A DNA stretch of 47,500 nt from Chrysomallon squamiferum (lineage: Eukaryota > Mollusca > Gastropoda > Neomphalida > Peltospiridae). Position 1 is the stretch's first letter. Each line of letters starts with the position of its first letter. Shown in pieces: positions 24,401 through 39,355 of this stretch. Location of the stretch: positions 26,958,430-27,005,929 of the forward strand of contig CM022672.1 of assembly GCA_012295275.1 (NCBI GenBank), read 5' to 3'. Below the pieces are notes generated by a model. The model did not search any database. It was not told the origin of the DNA and worked only from the letters and a program-made list of their open reading frames with translations. Made by a program: the position numbers and the translations under genes.

Positions 24401-25977
24401 ATATATTGTAGAGAGACATTTGATGGGAGTTATAGAGGGGAACATGTGATGTGTGTTGTATGGGAGGAGGATATGTGAATAATGTTTTCTAACTTATTTT
24501 GTTCTTCCACTGATAACAGAACAAATTAATTCCTGTTTTTTGTTGTAGATTTTTAAAAACAGTTTGTCGCATTGATTATGTTTTATTTTTTTTTTTTTTT
24601 AAATTTTGATTTATTTTAAATTAAATCTTTTATATATTAACCATATTTGTTTTTTGGTGTTTTTCTTTTTCTTTTAATATATATATATATATATTTATTT
24701 ATTTATTTATTTAAAATTTTTATTGTTGTTATTATATAACATTTACTCTTTTTGTTGTAATATGCACTTTTTTATTTCATTGGTTTTCCTCTCTGTCTTT
24801 GTATATTTGTATGTAAACTACAAATAATATATCATAATTGCAGCATATACTTACATTTCTTGTCTCTTCTTTTTTCTTTTTTTTTCTTCTTTTATGTGGA
24901 TACATTTTGCTATTTGTAACATCAGGTTGATCTAGAAAAACAAATTAGTAAATGACTGACAGCAACATATGTTACATCTTGTACTTGGTAATTTACTGTA
25001 ATTAACGTTTAACGAGGCACGTGTTTCTGTAATAGTTTACTTCAAGGTAAATGTTCTGTACAGTAGCCAGAACATTCTCTGTATTAAAGTAGCTCAGTGA
25101 TAACATAAACTGATCATTGGATCATTGCTAATTAGTGCTCACAATAGGCATTTCCTGATACAGCTAATGATACCTAATTACTGTTAAAGATACCAACAAA
25201 TATAGCCATATTTCTTTCAGTTTATGCAAATATACTTACATTCCTACTTACAGACACACACACACATATATATATATGCATACATACCTTCATATGCTCA
25301 CTTTACACAAACACACACACACACACACTCACACACACACAGACACAAACACTCACACACACACACAAGGATACAGACACATTCATATATGCAGGGAGAA
25401 TATTTCTTAATGATTTTAAAATTTGTTGCTTTCTCATCTTGGCTTTAATGATAAATGTTTGAGAACATTACTTTTATTTAATTCAGATGTTGTACTGACA
25501 TAAAGTTGTTGCTATCATTTAATGTTGACTAAGCATCTAAATCATATTCTCAGCAATGCAGATCATATCAGCAGTATGCAGCTAACCACCATGTGCTATG
25601 TCTAACATGATTATCATATCTTTCTATGCAGCTATCAGTAAAATGGGAATTCCATTGGTACTACTCAAAGCAAATGCACAACTAGCCATGTACCTCATTG
25701 GCACTGAATGCCACATAAACCATTCAAAGAAGTCAGCTGGTAGATTAATAGGCTATGATTTGTTATAAGCTTAAGCTAAAAAAATATCCTGTAATGATAA
25801 CAGATTGTCATCATCTGATTATAGACTTATGTTTAAATCGTCCATTACTTCTATATTTGTATATAGTGTGTATCTGTGGAGATAAGAATGTGTTGTGTGT
25901 GTGTGTAGTGTAACTTGTGTGCATTTGTATGTGTGCGTGTATCTATGTGTGTGTTTTGTATGTATCTGTGAGTGTGA

Positions 25978-26016
<39 letters not shown>

Positions 26017-28095
26017 GGTGTGCACTTATGGGGCGGGAGGTTAGTGGTTGTTGATTTACATATAACTTGAAACAGATTGTTTTGGAACAGTTTCCAATCT
26101 TGCAGCATTAAGAAAACAAACAAAACATTATCACTAGTCTACATGTACCAGAAGTTTATTTCCCTTCTTGCTGTGTGTTAAATATCTCTCTAAATACCAG
26201 ACACTTTAGCTGCTATTTCTGGCACAGTTTGGGCTACAAATAAACAGAACTTTCATTAAGGAAGCTAGATAAGTAAAATAAAACCTCTTCTGTTGTTTTC
26301 ATACACATTTTCCAGCTAATTTGTTTCTTCATTTAACAGAGTTGATACTTCAAATGATATAATTAGTTTGTAATGTTACTTGACTAAGGAGAAAACTGTG
26401 GATGAGATAAAAACCTGGTAGCAGTGTTAAATGAGTTAGGTTTATCTGTATGTCTTGTCATGATGTATAAAGCTTTCTGCAGCTGATTTATACCAAACAT
26501 TTCCCAGCAGCCCTGGTTACAATGTGTGAATAGAGTTTTCTCTGTTTTATTTCTTGACATAAATACACTTTTAATTGTCTTTTCATTATAATATTCGCAT
26601 GTCATTATATATCATATAAACAGTTTTACCATACTTTGGCCTGTCTTTATGCATATTAAGCTTCATCATGTTATCATTTTGTTATATATTACAAAGTTTT
26701 CTCCTTGGCCTGTTGTGTATATGATTTTTTTTCAAACTGACCTTTTAGACATATAAAGCTTTATTATACTGGCCTGTCAAATATAAAGCATTTCCATACT
26801 GGCCTGCCATGCATATAAAGCTGAATCACAATCTATATAATGTTTTAGTAAACTGATTTGTATATCAAACTTTGTCATTTATGTATGTAAAGTTTTCTCA
26901 GAAAGTTTGGATTACCAGTGTATCATCAGTATGTATCTATTAGGTTTGTAGTATTATCCTGTTACGGTATTTATAATCTTTCAAAAATTGCCTTTTAGCT
27001 GGTCTGTTTAATCCCACAAGCAAGATCAACTATAAGACCACATTAGATATAAAATTCTGCTAAATGTAAATTTCACTAATTAATTCAGTTGAGAGTGTCA
27101 ATAAAACATGGATTTTAATAAATCACTACCAAAATACCTGAAATGTTGTTTGAATGAAATATGAAGTATGGAGTAAACATTTTTTTTTTTTTTTTAACAT
27201 GGAAAAATAATATGTCACTAAATGATTGCATTAGATATAAAATTCTGCCAAATGGAGATTTACAGATTTCACTAATTAATTCAGTGAATTTCTATAAATA
27301 ACTACCATTTTATGTGATGTATGGAATGTTTCTAATGGTGATGCTGGTTTTTGTAACAAGGAAAGATAATATGTCTCAAAATGATATAAAATTCTATCAA
27401 ATGTAAACTTACGATTTCAGTAATTAATTCAATGACAAATTGAATTTTTATAAATGACTACCAAATTACCTGAAACATTATTTGAGTGAGATACGAGATA
27501 TGGGATACTTCTAGATACTGGGTTTTTATAACACTGAAAGATAATAACTGTGTTTAATATTTACAAACAGGTTGTGTTTGTGCTGACTGGAGACTGTGGT
27601 AACAACACACACAGAGGTTACAAAGCCTATGAAGAAATAGCATCTACAAGTTCAGGCCAGGTCTTCTTGTTAAAAAAATCAGATGTCAACCAGGTAGGTT
27701 TTTTTTTTTTTAATTTTCTTCATATTTAAAAATCAAAGAGGGAATGGATGAATGATTAATGAATGATTAATGAATGAATGAATGAATTCTTGTTGAGTAA
27801 ATCTTCATGTTGCTTGTTATTGTTATCACATTTTGTGTGGCAGATAATGTTGTTCTGAAGCTTTTTCTGTAAACTGATTTGCTTTTTATTTATTTATTTA
27901 TTCATTCATTCAAGTATACATTATAAGGTCAATTAATCATTTATTATTATCTATTATTATTAACACTTATATGATGTTGTTATTGTTGTCTTTATTATTA
28001 TTATTATTATTGTTTTTATTATTATTGTTTTTATTATTATTGTTTTTATTATTATTGTTGTTGTTGTTGTTGTTGTTGTTGTTTTTATTATTATT

Positions 28096-28132
<37 letters not shown>

Positions 28133-28671
28133 TTATTATTATTATTATTATTGTTATCATCATCATCTCTCTAAATTTCAGGTTTTGAACTTTGTCCGAG
28201 TCACGGTTCAGGCTAGAAAGGTAAATCTGATGTCTGTGGATGAGGATGAGGCTAAAACTCAGACATTCACAATCCCCATTGATAGTAAGTTACAGGAAAT
28301 CACAGTGTCAGTCAGTGGAGAAGCTCCCAGGATTGTTCTACACAATCCGTTTGGTACGTATTTCTCTAATATTTGTCTCCTGGACTCCAGAGGTACTAAC
28401 AAAAGTTTGTCAAGTCAATCAATGTGACATTAAGTTAGCCCAGTGGCCAGATATAAATTTGGAAAAAATTCAGAGATGTAAAATTTCTAGCCAAAAATAT
28501 TTCTTAGTGTGCAGATCTGATTCACAGTTTCAGTTTGGTTAAAGCTAAATTCTTTTTTTTTTCATGATACACCAAAGAAATTTATTTTCTTTGTTTTTTA
28601 TTTTTCTCGTATTAATTTTGATTATGATGATGGTGATGGTGATGATGATGATGATGATGATGATGATTATG

Positions 28672-28704
<33 letters not shown>

Positions 28705-29870
28705 GCTGCTGCTTTTAATACAATTCTTATATCTGTTAATACTGTTTTTGTTAAATTATCATCATTATAATCATCATCATCCTTTTATAATTATTGATGT
28801 TGTTGTGGTTGTTGTTGTTATTATTATTATTATTGTTATTGTTATTATACAGGTAGCAAACTGTTAAAGATATCTGATGATAATGAATTTCCTGATGACA
28901 ATGAATTCGAGGATGAGACAGACAAATTAAGAGAACTGTTGAATATCACCAATGTTTTAATTTACAATGTTAAAGACCCCACTCCTGGACTCTGGCAGCT
29001 AGAGATTGGCAGTCTGGGTCCTCACACAATTAGAGTTACGGGACTTAGTACTGTGGATTTTGCTGCAGGATTTGCTAAAAAGTCGGAAAATGATTTTTCA
29101 AAAACTGATTTAAGACCAGTGAAGGGTAAATATACAGATATTTTTCATTGCCAGAATGTTGTGGAAACAAGATGTATCTATTGTTAGAAGGAAGAAATAT
29201 GAGATAGATTATTATTTTGTTATAATTATTATTATTATTATTATTATAAATTATTATTATTGATTATTATTATTATTATTATTATTTCAGGTGTACCCAC
29301 TCATCTCCTAATTAATGCAACAAACCTGGAACCTCCAGCTTATCTTTCTAAATTGGAGCTGGTTGACTTGAAAGGAAAACAGTTAGCAGAGTTCAAAGTT
29401 AACAGAGACCCTCAAAACCCAGCACTCTATAATGTCACTTCTTTTGTACCTCCTGATGGCTTCTTCTATCTCAAGGTAGACTGTTTATATTTATTTCTTT
29501 ATTACTGCATTGTGGTTTGTTTTATTTTATTTTATTTATTTTTTATTTAATTTTATTTATTTATTTATTTATATATTTTGTTTATTTTTTATTTTTTTAT
29601 TTTTTTTGTTTATTTTGTTTATTATTTTGTTTATTTGTTTATTTTGTTTTGTTTTGTTTTGTTTTAATTTATATATTTAAATATTTACTTTATTTTATTT
29701 AGTTACTTAGTGACTGTAAAAGTTATAAACTTAGAATATAATTTTAAATATTTTATCTTCAATGGCATTACAATGCTTTTTATTAAATAATTTCTTTAAC
29801 TATATTTTCAGAAGAATGGGATTTTTGTTTTTATAACTGAGTTTAAAATTATTTAATGTGATTATTTCAA

Positions 29871-29916
<46 letters not shown>

Positions 29917-31300
29917 CAACAATAATTCACCAATTAAAATTATTTAACAAAAAAAAATAATAATAATAGTAATAACAATAACTTGTTCTTTTTACTGAAT
30001 TATTTGCCCAGGTTGATGGTGTTGACGATGAAGGTTTTGTATTGAGACGTACAACTCCTACAGCTATAAGTCCTAGGATCCCCACAGCTCCTACTGTACA
30101 CATGAAGGATCTCACACGAGGCTTTTTTGACCAAACAGCTGTGTTAACCTGTAGTGTCAACAGTCTTGTCCCCTACTCAGTGAAGTGGTTTAGAGACGGA
30201 AAACAGCAAGGCTATGAGGTGAACTACTTGTAAGTATTTATTTATTTATTTATATGTGTTATAATTTTTATACTTATAATTTTTGTTACTTGTTATTTAT
30301 TTGGGTTTTTTAATTCTTATTATTTAGATCAATTTATTTATTTTATCTATTTATAATTAAATTTATTGCAAACTATTTTTATGTGTATTTGTTTACATAT
30401 TTATTAATTATCATTTATAATTAGAATTATTTATTTATTCAAAACATTTAATTTCTGATTAAGTTAATTAAGTTATTTATTACTTATTTTTAATTTAAAA
30501 TTAAGTGTAATATATATTTAATATTTCTTTCAATTTAAATCACATTCTTTATCATCATTATTATTATTACAACTAGTAGTACTATCATTAATTTATTTAA
30601 TTATTTGCATACACGTTTAATCTCTTTCCTTTTCTTTAACTATCAATTATTTTGTTTGTTTTTTTCTTTTTTAATTTTATTAATTTATTTTTGTAGTGAT
30701 TCTGCTAATGTTACACTAGAAATTCCAAGAGCTGGAGTGAACTCAGAGGGTGACTACTACTGTAATGCTACTAATATTGCTGGATATGCAGTCACTAAAA
30801 CATATCTTGACATCAGTGGTACGTTTTTTTTATTTTGTTACGTTTGCTAAAACTGAACATACAATTCAAATTTATAAGTATATGTAATTAAGTTCTTGTT
30901 AACACTTCATATATCTTATATTTACTGAACAGTTTTATTTAACTATTTAATTAAAATGTTATTAATGATTTAGATATTTAGCTTATAAATATTTTATAGT
31001 TAATTAAAAGAATAATTGTAAAATTATATTATACACTTAGAGATGAATGCTTCCTTTTCAGTAAAATAATGATGATGATGATGATGAATATAAATTTAAT
31101 AAATTAAATAAAAAATGAATGAATTGTTATTTAATGAAAACTTTATAAAGCTGATTTGAAAAATAGCCTTTTTTATCTGGAATACTCATTTTTGTAAACC
31201 ATCTAAATACTAGTACTGTTACTACTACCATTACTATTACTACTACTATTATCACTGTATCTACTATTATTCCTATTATTATTAATATTGATGTTGTTGT

Positions 31301-31352
<52 letters not shown>

Positions 31353-31373
31353 CTATTATTATTATTATTATTA

Positions 31374-31423
<50 letters not shown>

Positions 31424-32372
31424 GTGATGTTGTTATTCAGATCCTCCACCAATCATCTCTAAGCCAGTCAATGTATCTGTGTTACCTGGTGACGATGCTA
31501 TTCTCACCTGTAATGCATACAGCATTGTTGAGTTTAATATGACATGGATCACACCTGGCAGGTTTGGTTATGGATCCCTGGATCCCCGGATTCGAATTCT
31601 CTCCAATGGCTCTTTATTCATCAGGTACATGAAAATACATTTGTTAAAGACATGTAAAATATTTCCATCTTGAGTGGGATAATTTTACTTGATAATATAT
31701 CATGTAGAATAGCAGAAATATTGACGATTTGTAATTAAGCATATAATTAATCTGTTGTTGCTATTTATTTAATTATAAAATATTTAATGTAACTAAAAGG
31801 TGGAAATTTAAAAAAAATATATTATTAAAATAATAATCAGTTAATAAACTAAAAGACTATTGTATTGTATATTTGATTTTATTATATTTTATCATATTTT
31901 GTTTTATTATTGTTTGATAGAAATGCACAGAAACAAGATGAAGGGATGTACATGTGCAAGGCAAGCAATGAGGGGGGTTCAACTGAAGCTAAAGTCTTTC
32001 TTAGGCTGCAGAGTAAGCAAATCATGTGTTATCATCATTATCAACATCATCATTAACTCACATTTTAATATTTTTTTGCAAATTTTCAAATATTGTCGAA
32101 ATAATATATATTTATCAGATTTATTTAATTATTTATTATGATTATTTTTATTATAACTACTATGATTATTATTATTATTATATGTGTCTTCTTTCCTTAT
32201 CACTTTTTTAATTACTCTTTATAATTTCTTTTTCTTTTTGTATTTTTCTTTTTAAATATTATTATTATTTTTTATTTATTTGTTTATTTTTTTATTATTA
32301 CTATTATTATTGTTGTTTATTTATTATTATTATTATTATTATTACTATTATTATTATTGTTGTTATATTATT

Positions 32373-32403
<31 letters not shown>

Positions 32404-35400
32404 TATTATTATTATTGTTGTTGTTGTTACTATTATTATTAATATTATTATTACTTTTATTATAACTATATCAGAGAGACCTATAGCAAGAACTATCCCA
32501 GTACAACAGAACTTCATAGTAGGACAAAATGTTAGTATTACCTGTGTTGCCGATGGTTTCCCAGAGCCAACATACACCTGGCTGCAAGGTGGAAAATACA
32601 TAGTGCCCAGCAATCACTTATTCTACACAAATGGAGTTTTAACAATTTACAACATCCAGAGATCTGATGAAGGCGACTTTGAATGTTTGGCCAAAAATGT
32701 AGCTGGAGAGGATATAGCTATATCTCGTCTTACTTATATAGGTATATATGTTATTATTTTTTAATGTTTACCTGTATTAATTAACAAGAAGAAATCATTT
32801 TCAAGAGATTTTATAGGTTTTTTTAATTATTATCAAACTTTGCTAACAATAAAGTATTACAATAATATAACAAACTCACAAGAATGCTTGAATGCTGATA
32901 ATTATTTTTTTGACTTCAGTTCAAACAATTAATATATAGAAAATAAAAATTCCATTTAAAACTGGGAATATGATAGCTTTCATATTTTATATTTTAAAGT
33001 TTAAAATAAAGTCATAAAAAATAAAAAAGATTCTATCATTTCCTGTATTCAGTTTGAATTTTTCTATTTATTTTAATCACTGGTAAAAATAAATTTCATA
33101 AAAAATTATTTTCAGAGACGAAATCCCCTAATAATAATTTCTATAATTACCAATGAAACATATAATTTCAGTATAAAGAAATTTTAATAAAAACTGAGAT
33201 GTTTAATTCCAAAAGTTGATTTTATTTTCTCATCAGAGCCTCCTAATATTCGACAGTATGAAAGACGAATGTTGGTTGCTACGGGTGACAAAGCTGTTTT
33301 GTACTGTAATGCTGATGGCATTCCCCATCCAGAGATAACTTGGTACAGAGGAAAGAGAAAGGTAAAAGTTTAACAATATTTTAATTACTTTAGATTTTAA
33401 AATATTAAGTTTATATCATGATTCGTTAATTGTATTTTTTTTTTTCTTTTTTTTCTTGTTATCAGTTTTAAAGTATTTAAATTTTTATTTTAGTATTTTT
33501 ATAAAGGTAAATTTTTTTTATTTTTTTTTTTTTTTTTTGTTTTATTTTTTAATTTTGTTTTTTTGGTCAGAGGACTGGGACTATAATTTTTCAGACACAA
33601 CTGCCTGAGATTTTCTCCTGTTTTGTTAATTTTAGCTACAAGCTGCATACAATGTGGATGTGACAGTGTCTGGTCAGCTGGTCATCAGCAATGTGGAGAA
33701 GTCAGATGAGGGCCAGTACAAATGTGTGGCTACCAACGAGGCAGGCACTGACCAGGCAAAGGTCACCCTCAAAGTTGGTTGTAAGTGTAAAACATATAAA
33801 CATTACATTTATCTTTAAATATTTCTTTGTTTTATATAGGTATTTGCATGGTGTGTGTGTGTGTGTGTGTCTATATCCATCTATATTTCTATGTATAGAC
33901 AGATAGGCATAGACAGATAACTAGGAAGATAAATAGATATTTCCATTGCTCCATGTTGAATATATTTTATACATGTAAGATTTGGACAGTAAGTCTTAAA
34001 TTTTATTTTACCTGTTCATTCCTCTTTGTGTCACTTTTTCAAGTTCCAACATCTCTTAATTGTTTAGGTTTGATACAGATTTCTATGAAGAAAAACTAAA
34101 ATCATGAATCTCTGTTTTAGTTTAGTTGCTTTATTAATATTTTACAATTAACAGCATATATAAGACTTCTTTTTTTTCATATTTTCCTAGCTCCACCAAC
34201 AATTGTTGTTCCTCCTGGCAATGTGGGAATAGAAATAGAGAAAAATGGCTCACTGGAATGTCAGGCTACTGGAATTCCTCCTCCAAAAATAATCTGGAGA
34301 CGAGGAGATGGGAAACCACTGGACACTACCGGACGCTTTCAACAGCTTCCGTCCGGTGGTCTGGCTATTTCTAGTACGTTTTCAACAACACTTTACTTCA
34401 GAGTATAGGATACTTCTTTTTAGAATTTTCTACACATCCAAGTACACTTTCCTTCAGATTTTAAAGATTCTTTTTTAGAATTTTCTAAACATCCATGTAT
34501 AAAATGATATCATTAAAAAAAAAAGATAAGGAAATGTCAGTTAATATAAAACCACATACTTGTTATCTTATTATTGTACTTTTTTTATAACTAAAGACAG
34601 TAAGTATATGTAAAGTATTTATATGTATTGTTTATTTTTAATCTAAAGGTATATTTTAACTAATAAAAATAAAACAATAAAATGAAAGTAATTAAACGTA
34701 TTTTGGCTACATGTTTTTACCACCAATGATGTGCATTAATAATAAATAAATATATGTATGTAATAAGATGTGTATATATTCTTTGTTTAAAGTCACATTT
34801 AATGAAATGTTCAAAGTATCAGATATTTAATAGTATGTTAACGAAATGTGTATGTATGTTTTGTTTAAAGTAATATTTAATCAAATGTTTCAGATATTTA
34901 GTTTGTATGTTAATAAAATGTGTATATATGTTTTATTTAAAGTCATATTTGATCTAATGTTTCAGATATTCAGCTTGGAGATGAAGGGATCTACTCTTGT
35001 CTGGCTCAGAACACATTTGGTGTTGTTGATGCATCAGCATTTGTTAGTGTCACTGGCATAGGTAAAACCTTACTTAATACTGGTCAGCTATCCCTTATCT
35101 GACATTTCCTGATAAAATTGAATATATACGTTTGTTTGTGTGTTCACAAAAAATATGTTATATGTCAATGATGTAAAATGATTAAGCTGCTACAGCTTTA
35201 TTCTTTTCATGTGAATAATGTTAATTGTAACTATAAAATACACTGAACTGCACAACACAAGAAGAAGAAAAAATTCACACAGAAATGCATATAACTTTTT
35301 ATATTTCATTGTTTTACAGAGTAAATATGTTTACTAATTGCTAAACTGAATTTAAAAATACGTATCTTTTTCTAACTTCCAGTGAGGCCGTTAATAGCCT

Positions 35401-35763
35401 ATACATACCCATTTGTAAAAGTCCAAGAAGGGGACACTGCAGAATTAGAGTGTATAGTTTTACTTGGCAAACCAACTCCCTCCATTATGTGGACAAAGAA
35501 CAGGAGAGTGGTCCAGGCAGGTGGTCGAATTAAACAGTTGGGACCAGGGAAGATAGCCATCACAAACATCACACGTTCTGATGATGGTGAATATGTGTGT
35601 GTGGCTTCAAACATTGGTGGAAACGCTACATATTCTATAAATCTTGATGTTTTAGGTGGGTATCTAAGTTTTCTGTTTATTTCAAATACAAAATAATATT
35701 TAAAAACATTTTTTTTTCACTGTCCTTGTTAATATCATAATTATCATTAATAAGATTATTATT

Positions 35764-35804
<41 letters not shown>

Positions 35805-36691
35805 AGCATTAGTAGCAGTGGTGGTGATATAGCTTAGTACCAGAAATCAGTGCTATATTAAATTCAGAAAAAAGTATTTTTTATAAACAGTAATATATAT
35901 TAATTATTATATTTACTAGTATTTAAATAACAATAATGGCATTATTTTGGTAATTAACATTTATTTTCATTATAAAATTTCAGTTTTTGAATTATTATTT
36001 TTATTTTTTTAACATTTTCAGTTCCACCCAGACTTTTGCAGGAACCAATAGACAGAAAGACTAACTTCAGTGTTATCCGTGGTCGTGGAGTTGTCCTCCC
36101 TTGCCGAGCAGAGGGCGACCCCCCTCCGAGTTACCAGTGGTACAAAGATGGCAGCCCCATCTCACTGAGCGACATCCACTACTTTGTGCGAGAGGATGGA
36201 AGTCTAGAAATATTTAGTGCAGCTCCTGGTGACACTGGCTTTTACAAATGTGTTGTGTCAAATACTGCTGGGGGCACAGAAAAAGATCTCAAACTGTTTG
36301 TACAAGGTATGTGTGCAGCAGGGCAAAATATTACATACTTGTGTGTGTGTGTATGTGTCTGTTTGTGTGTGACTGTGTGTGTCTGTTTGTGTGTCTGTGT
36401 GTGGGTGTGTGTGTGGGTGTGTGTGTGTGCATGTGTGTGTTGTGCATGTTTGTGTTGTGCATGTGTGTATGTGTGTGTAATATATTGTGAACAAGATATT
36501 GTGTATTTATTTTGTTCTTATTGTTTTTATTATTTACAAATATTGTAATGAATTATTTATTTATGAATTAGTATATTTTCAATGCATACATACATATATA
36601 AACACACGCACATGTGCGCACACACACACACACAAACATACATATATATATATATATATATACATACATACATACCTACATACATACATAC

Positions 36692-36722
<31 letters not shown>

Positions 36723-39158
36723 TGTATGTATGTATGTATGTATGTATGTATGTATGTATATATGTATGTATGTTTGTGTGTGTGTATGTGTGTATGTAAA
36801 CATATTTTTATTCATTATCTGGTTACTAAAATCCAGCCATTAAACCGTCATTTATGTTTCTAGTGGGACCAAAGATATCAGGACCAATGGATGAACAGTT
36901 TGAAATAAACGAAGGAGAGGATATTCTGCTGCCATGTGAGGCCTCTGGAACTCCAAAACCAATAGTGTTCTGGAGACGCAACTTCACTCCATTCAGACCA
37001 AGAGTTTCCAGAATCATCTTTGAAAGTAATGGTCTGTTCCTGAAGAACGCAAAGATTCGAGACAAAGCTATTTACGAATGCATTGCCTCTAACATAGCTG
37101 GGAACACTACTAAAGTTATAACTCTGATTGTTTACAGTAAGTGTTATAGTCTGTTAAGTTATTTATTATTTTAGATGTGTATATCTTTTTTTTCACTGGT
37201 TTTCATTATTATTTTGTATTTTGGAATGAAAATGAAAAAGTATTTGAAGTTTAACTTTTAGTTTCATTTTACAGTTGTTCACTGCTATTCCTTGTCCAAG
37301 ACTGTTTTATTCTTTATAATTTTACACTGTGTTTTAATTAATTTTTGTATTTTTTATATATAAAGTATTCACCATTTTGTTGTATTTACCTTTGTTTGAC
37401 ACCCAATAACTGATATGTTTTTCAAGCTGGGGTGTTGTTAAACATTCATTCATTGTTTATAATTTTATGGAAAATATGTGAAGTAACATTAAAAAAAAAG
37501 AAGAAACAAAGGAAATATTATTAATTTATATAAATATTTTAAAAATATTTTAAAAATTTGATAAACAAAATTTTACTGATAGCAAAGCATTTTGAAATAA
37601 CATAATTTTGTTAAATGTTTTGGCAATTTTGGTAGAACTGGCACTAAAAATATATTGTTAAAAATGTTTTAATAATAATAGTAATTTTAGGTAGAAGTAG
37701 TAGTAGTAAAAATATCTTGATTATTTTAAAATAATAATACATGGATTATTATATTTCATATATATAGTACATATTTTCAGAATAAATAATTTAAAAAAAT
37801 AGAGTAAATTTGTGGATTTCTACAATGTTTTTTCTCCACATTTCCAGTTCCACCTGGGATAGAAGCAGGAGAGACAGATCTGGTTGTGTTAGAAAACGAA
37901 CGTGCGACTCTGCACTGTGAAGCGAGTGGCGACCCTCCACCTACAGTGCAGTGGAAGAAGGACAACGTCATCATGGACCTCACCAACCGCAGCAAGGGTG
38001 TTTTTATGCATGGCATGGGCTCCATCACTATAGAAAATGCCAAACTCAAAGATGCTGCCCTGTATTCATGTTCAGCTGTAAACCCAGCAGGGGCAGCAAC
38101 TCAGGACTTCCGTCTGACAGTTCATGGTGAGTTATCTCCTCATGAAATGAAGTGTAATTTGTGGCATCAGATGAATGTGATGTTATTAAATTTAAAATTG
38201 TAGTTGTTATAAGATTCAAACTCACTGGTTTAGATTGTTTCTGTAACACAGTAAATAACATTTCATCTTTAAATCATCAATAAAGAGATTAATTTTTCTA
38301 CATTATGTGAGTTGTAAAGAGTTGAATCTTTTTATTTTATTTATTTATTTTTTAATTCAGTTATATATTTATAAAGAATCAGAAGTAATATTTTAATAAA
38401 TAGACTGTTTGGTAAAAACAAAGTTTTTATTTCTCTGTATATCTTCATTCAAAATAAACAGTTATGTTAACATACATTTCATTACTAGCAAATATCCTGT
38501 TTACCTTTATTTTATGTACATTTGATTTGGTTTTTAATTATTGACAGCTGTTCCATGTTTTTATGCATGTGTGTATGTGTGTGTTTCTTATTGGTTTTGT
38601 TTGGGGGGGGTTATTGGTTTCTTTTATTTGTTTATTTGTTATTTATTTTCCACTTATTCATTTAAATTTTATTTTTTTATTATAATTTTATTATTATTAT
38701 TTTTTTTAATAGCTCCTCCTGCCTTGCCACAAACTCTGCCAACATACACTGAAATCATTGAGAACAACCCAGTGATCCTGCCCTGCCCAGCAACGGGCAC
38801 ACCACGCCCTAAGACCATCTGGTTGAAGGATGGTGTGCCCATCACAGGGAATGAACTGGGTGTTAAACTGTTAGCAGACGGATCTCTCGAGTTTTCCAGT
38901 GCCCAGGCAGCAGATTCAGGACAGTACCGGTGTGTGGCTGAAAATGTGGCAGGCAATGCAAGCCGGAAGTCAGTCTGAAGATTCTGGGTGAGTATCTGCC
39001 ATCTTTTTATCATTTTCTTCACTACTTTGTCTTTGTTGTGCTGATTAATTTTAAAATTAATAATTATGATATGGTAATGTTATTATTGTTATTGTTGTTA
39101 TTTTGACTTTTCTCTATATTATTATGATTATGATTATTTATTTTTATTATTATTATTA

Positions 39159-39211
<53 letters not shown>

Positions 39212-39279
39212 ATTATTAATATTATTAATATTATTATTACTGCTATTACCACTACCACTACCACTACTACTACTACTAC

Positions 39280-39355
<76 letters not shown>

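Larger units (their letters stand above)
22493..27570 (+). other. HMCN1: Hemicentin intron 2, repeat-rich
   Basis: At 5,078 bp it is the largest intron in the window. After the 53-bp array come a GCAT run (about 23744-23766), T-homopolymers (24580-24600), AT and TTTA runs (24679-24712), CA-rich tracts (25252-25370), a TG run (25978-26013), a degenerate 30-35-bp repeat (about 26630-26850) and a degenerate 150-190-bp repeat (27041-27550). No exon-like segment was recognised. Confidence 0.8.

Noticed and set aside
27960-28174. Poly-Leu and poly-Thr/Ile open frames
   Set aside because: Triplet microsatellites read in frame; not genes.
33775-33781. Alternative exon 13 donor 6 bases upstream
   Set aside because: It keeps the frame, but GTTGTA is a much weaker donor than GTAAGT, and the longer form restores the conserved V-G-S-P-P join.
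36579-36843. Overlapping open frames in both strands of intron 17
   Set aside because: They are translations of TACA/TGTA and TG microsatellites, which lack stops by composition.
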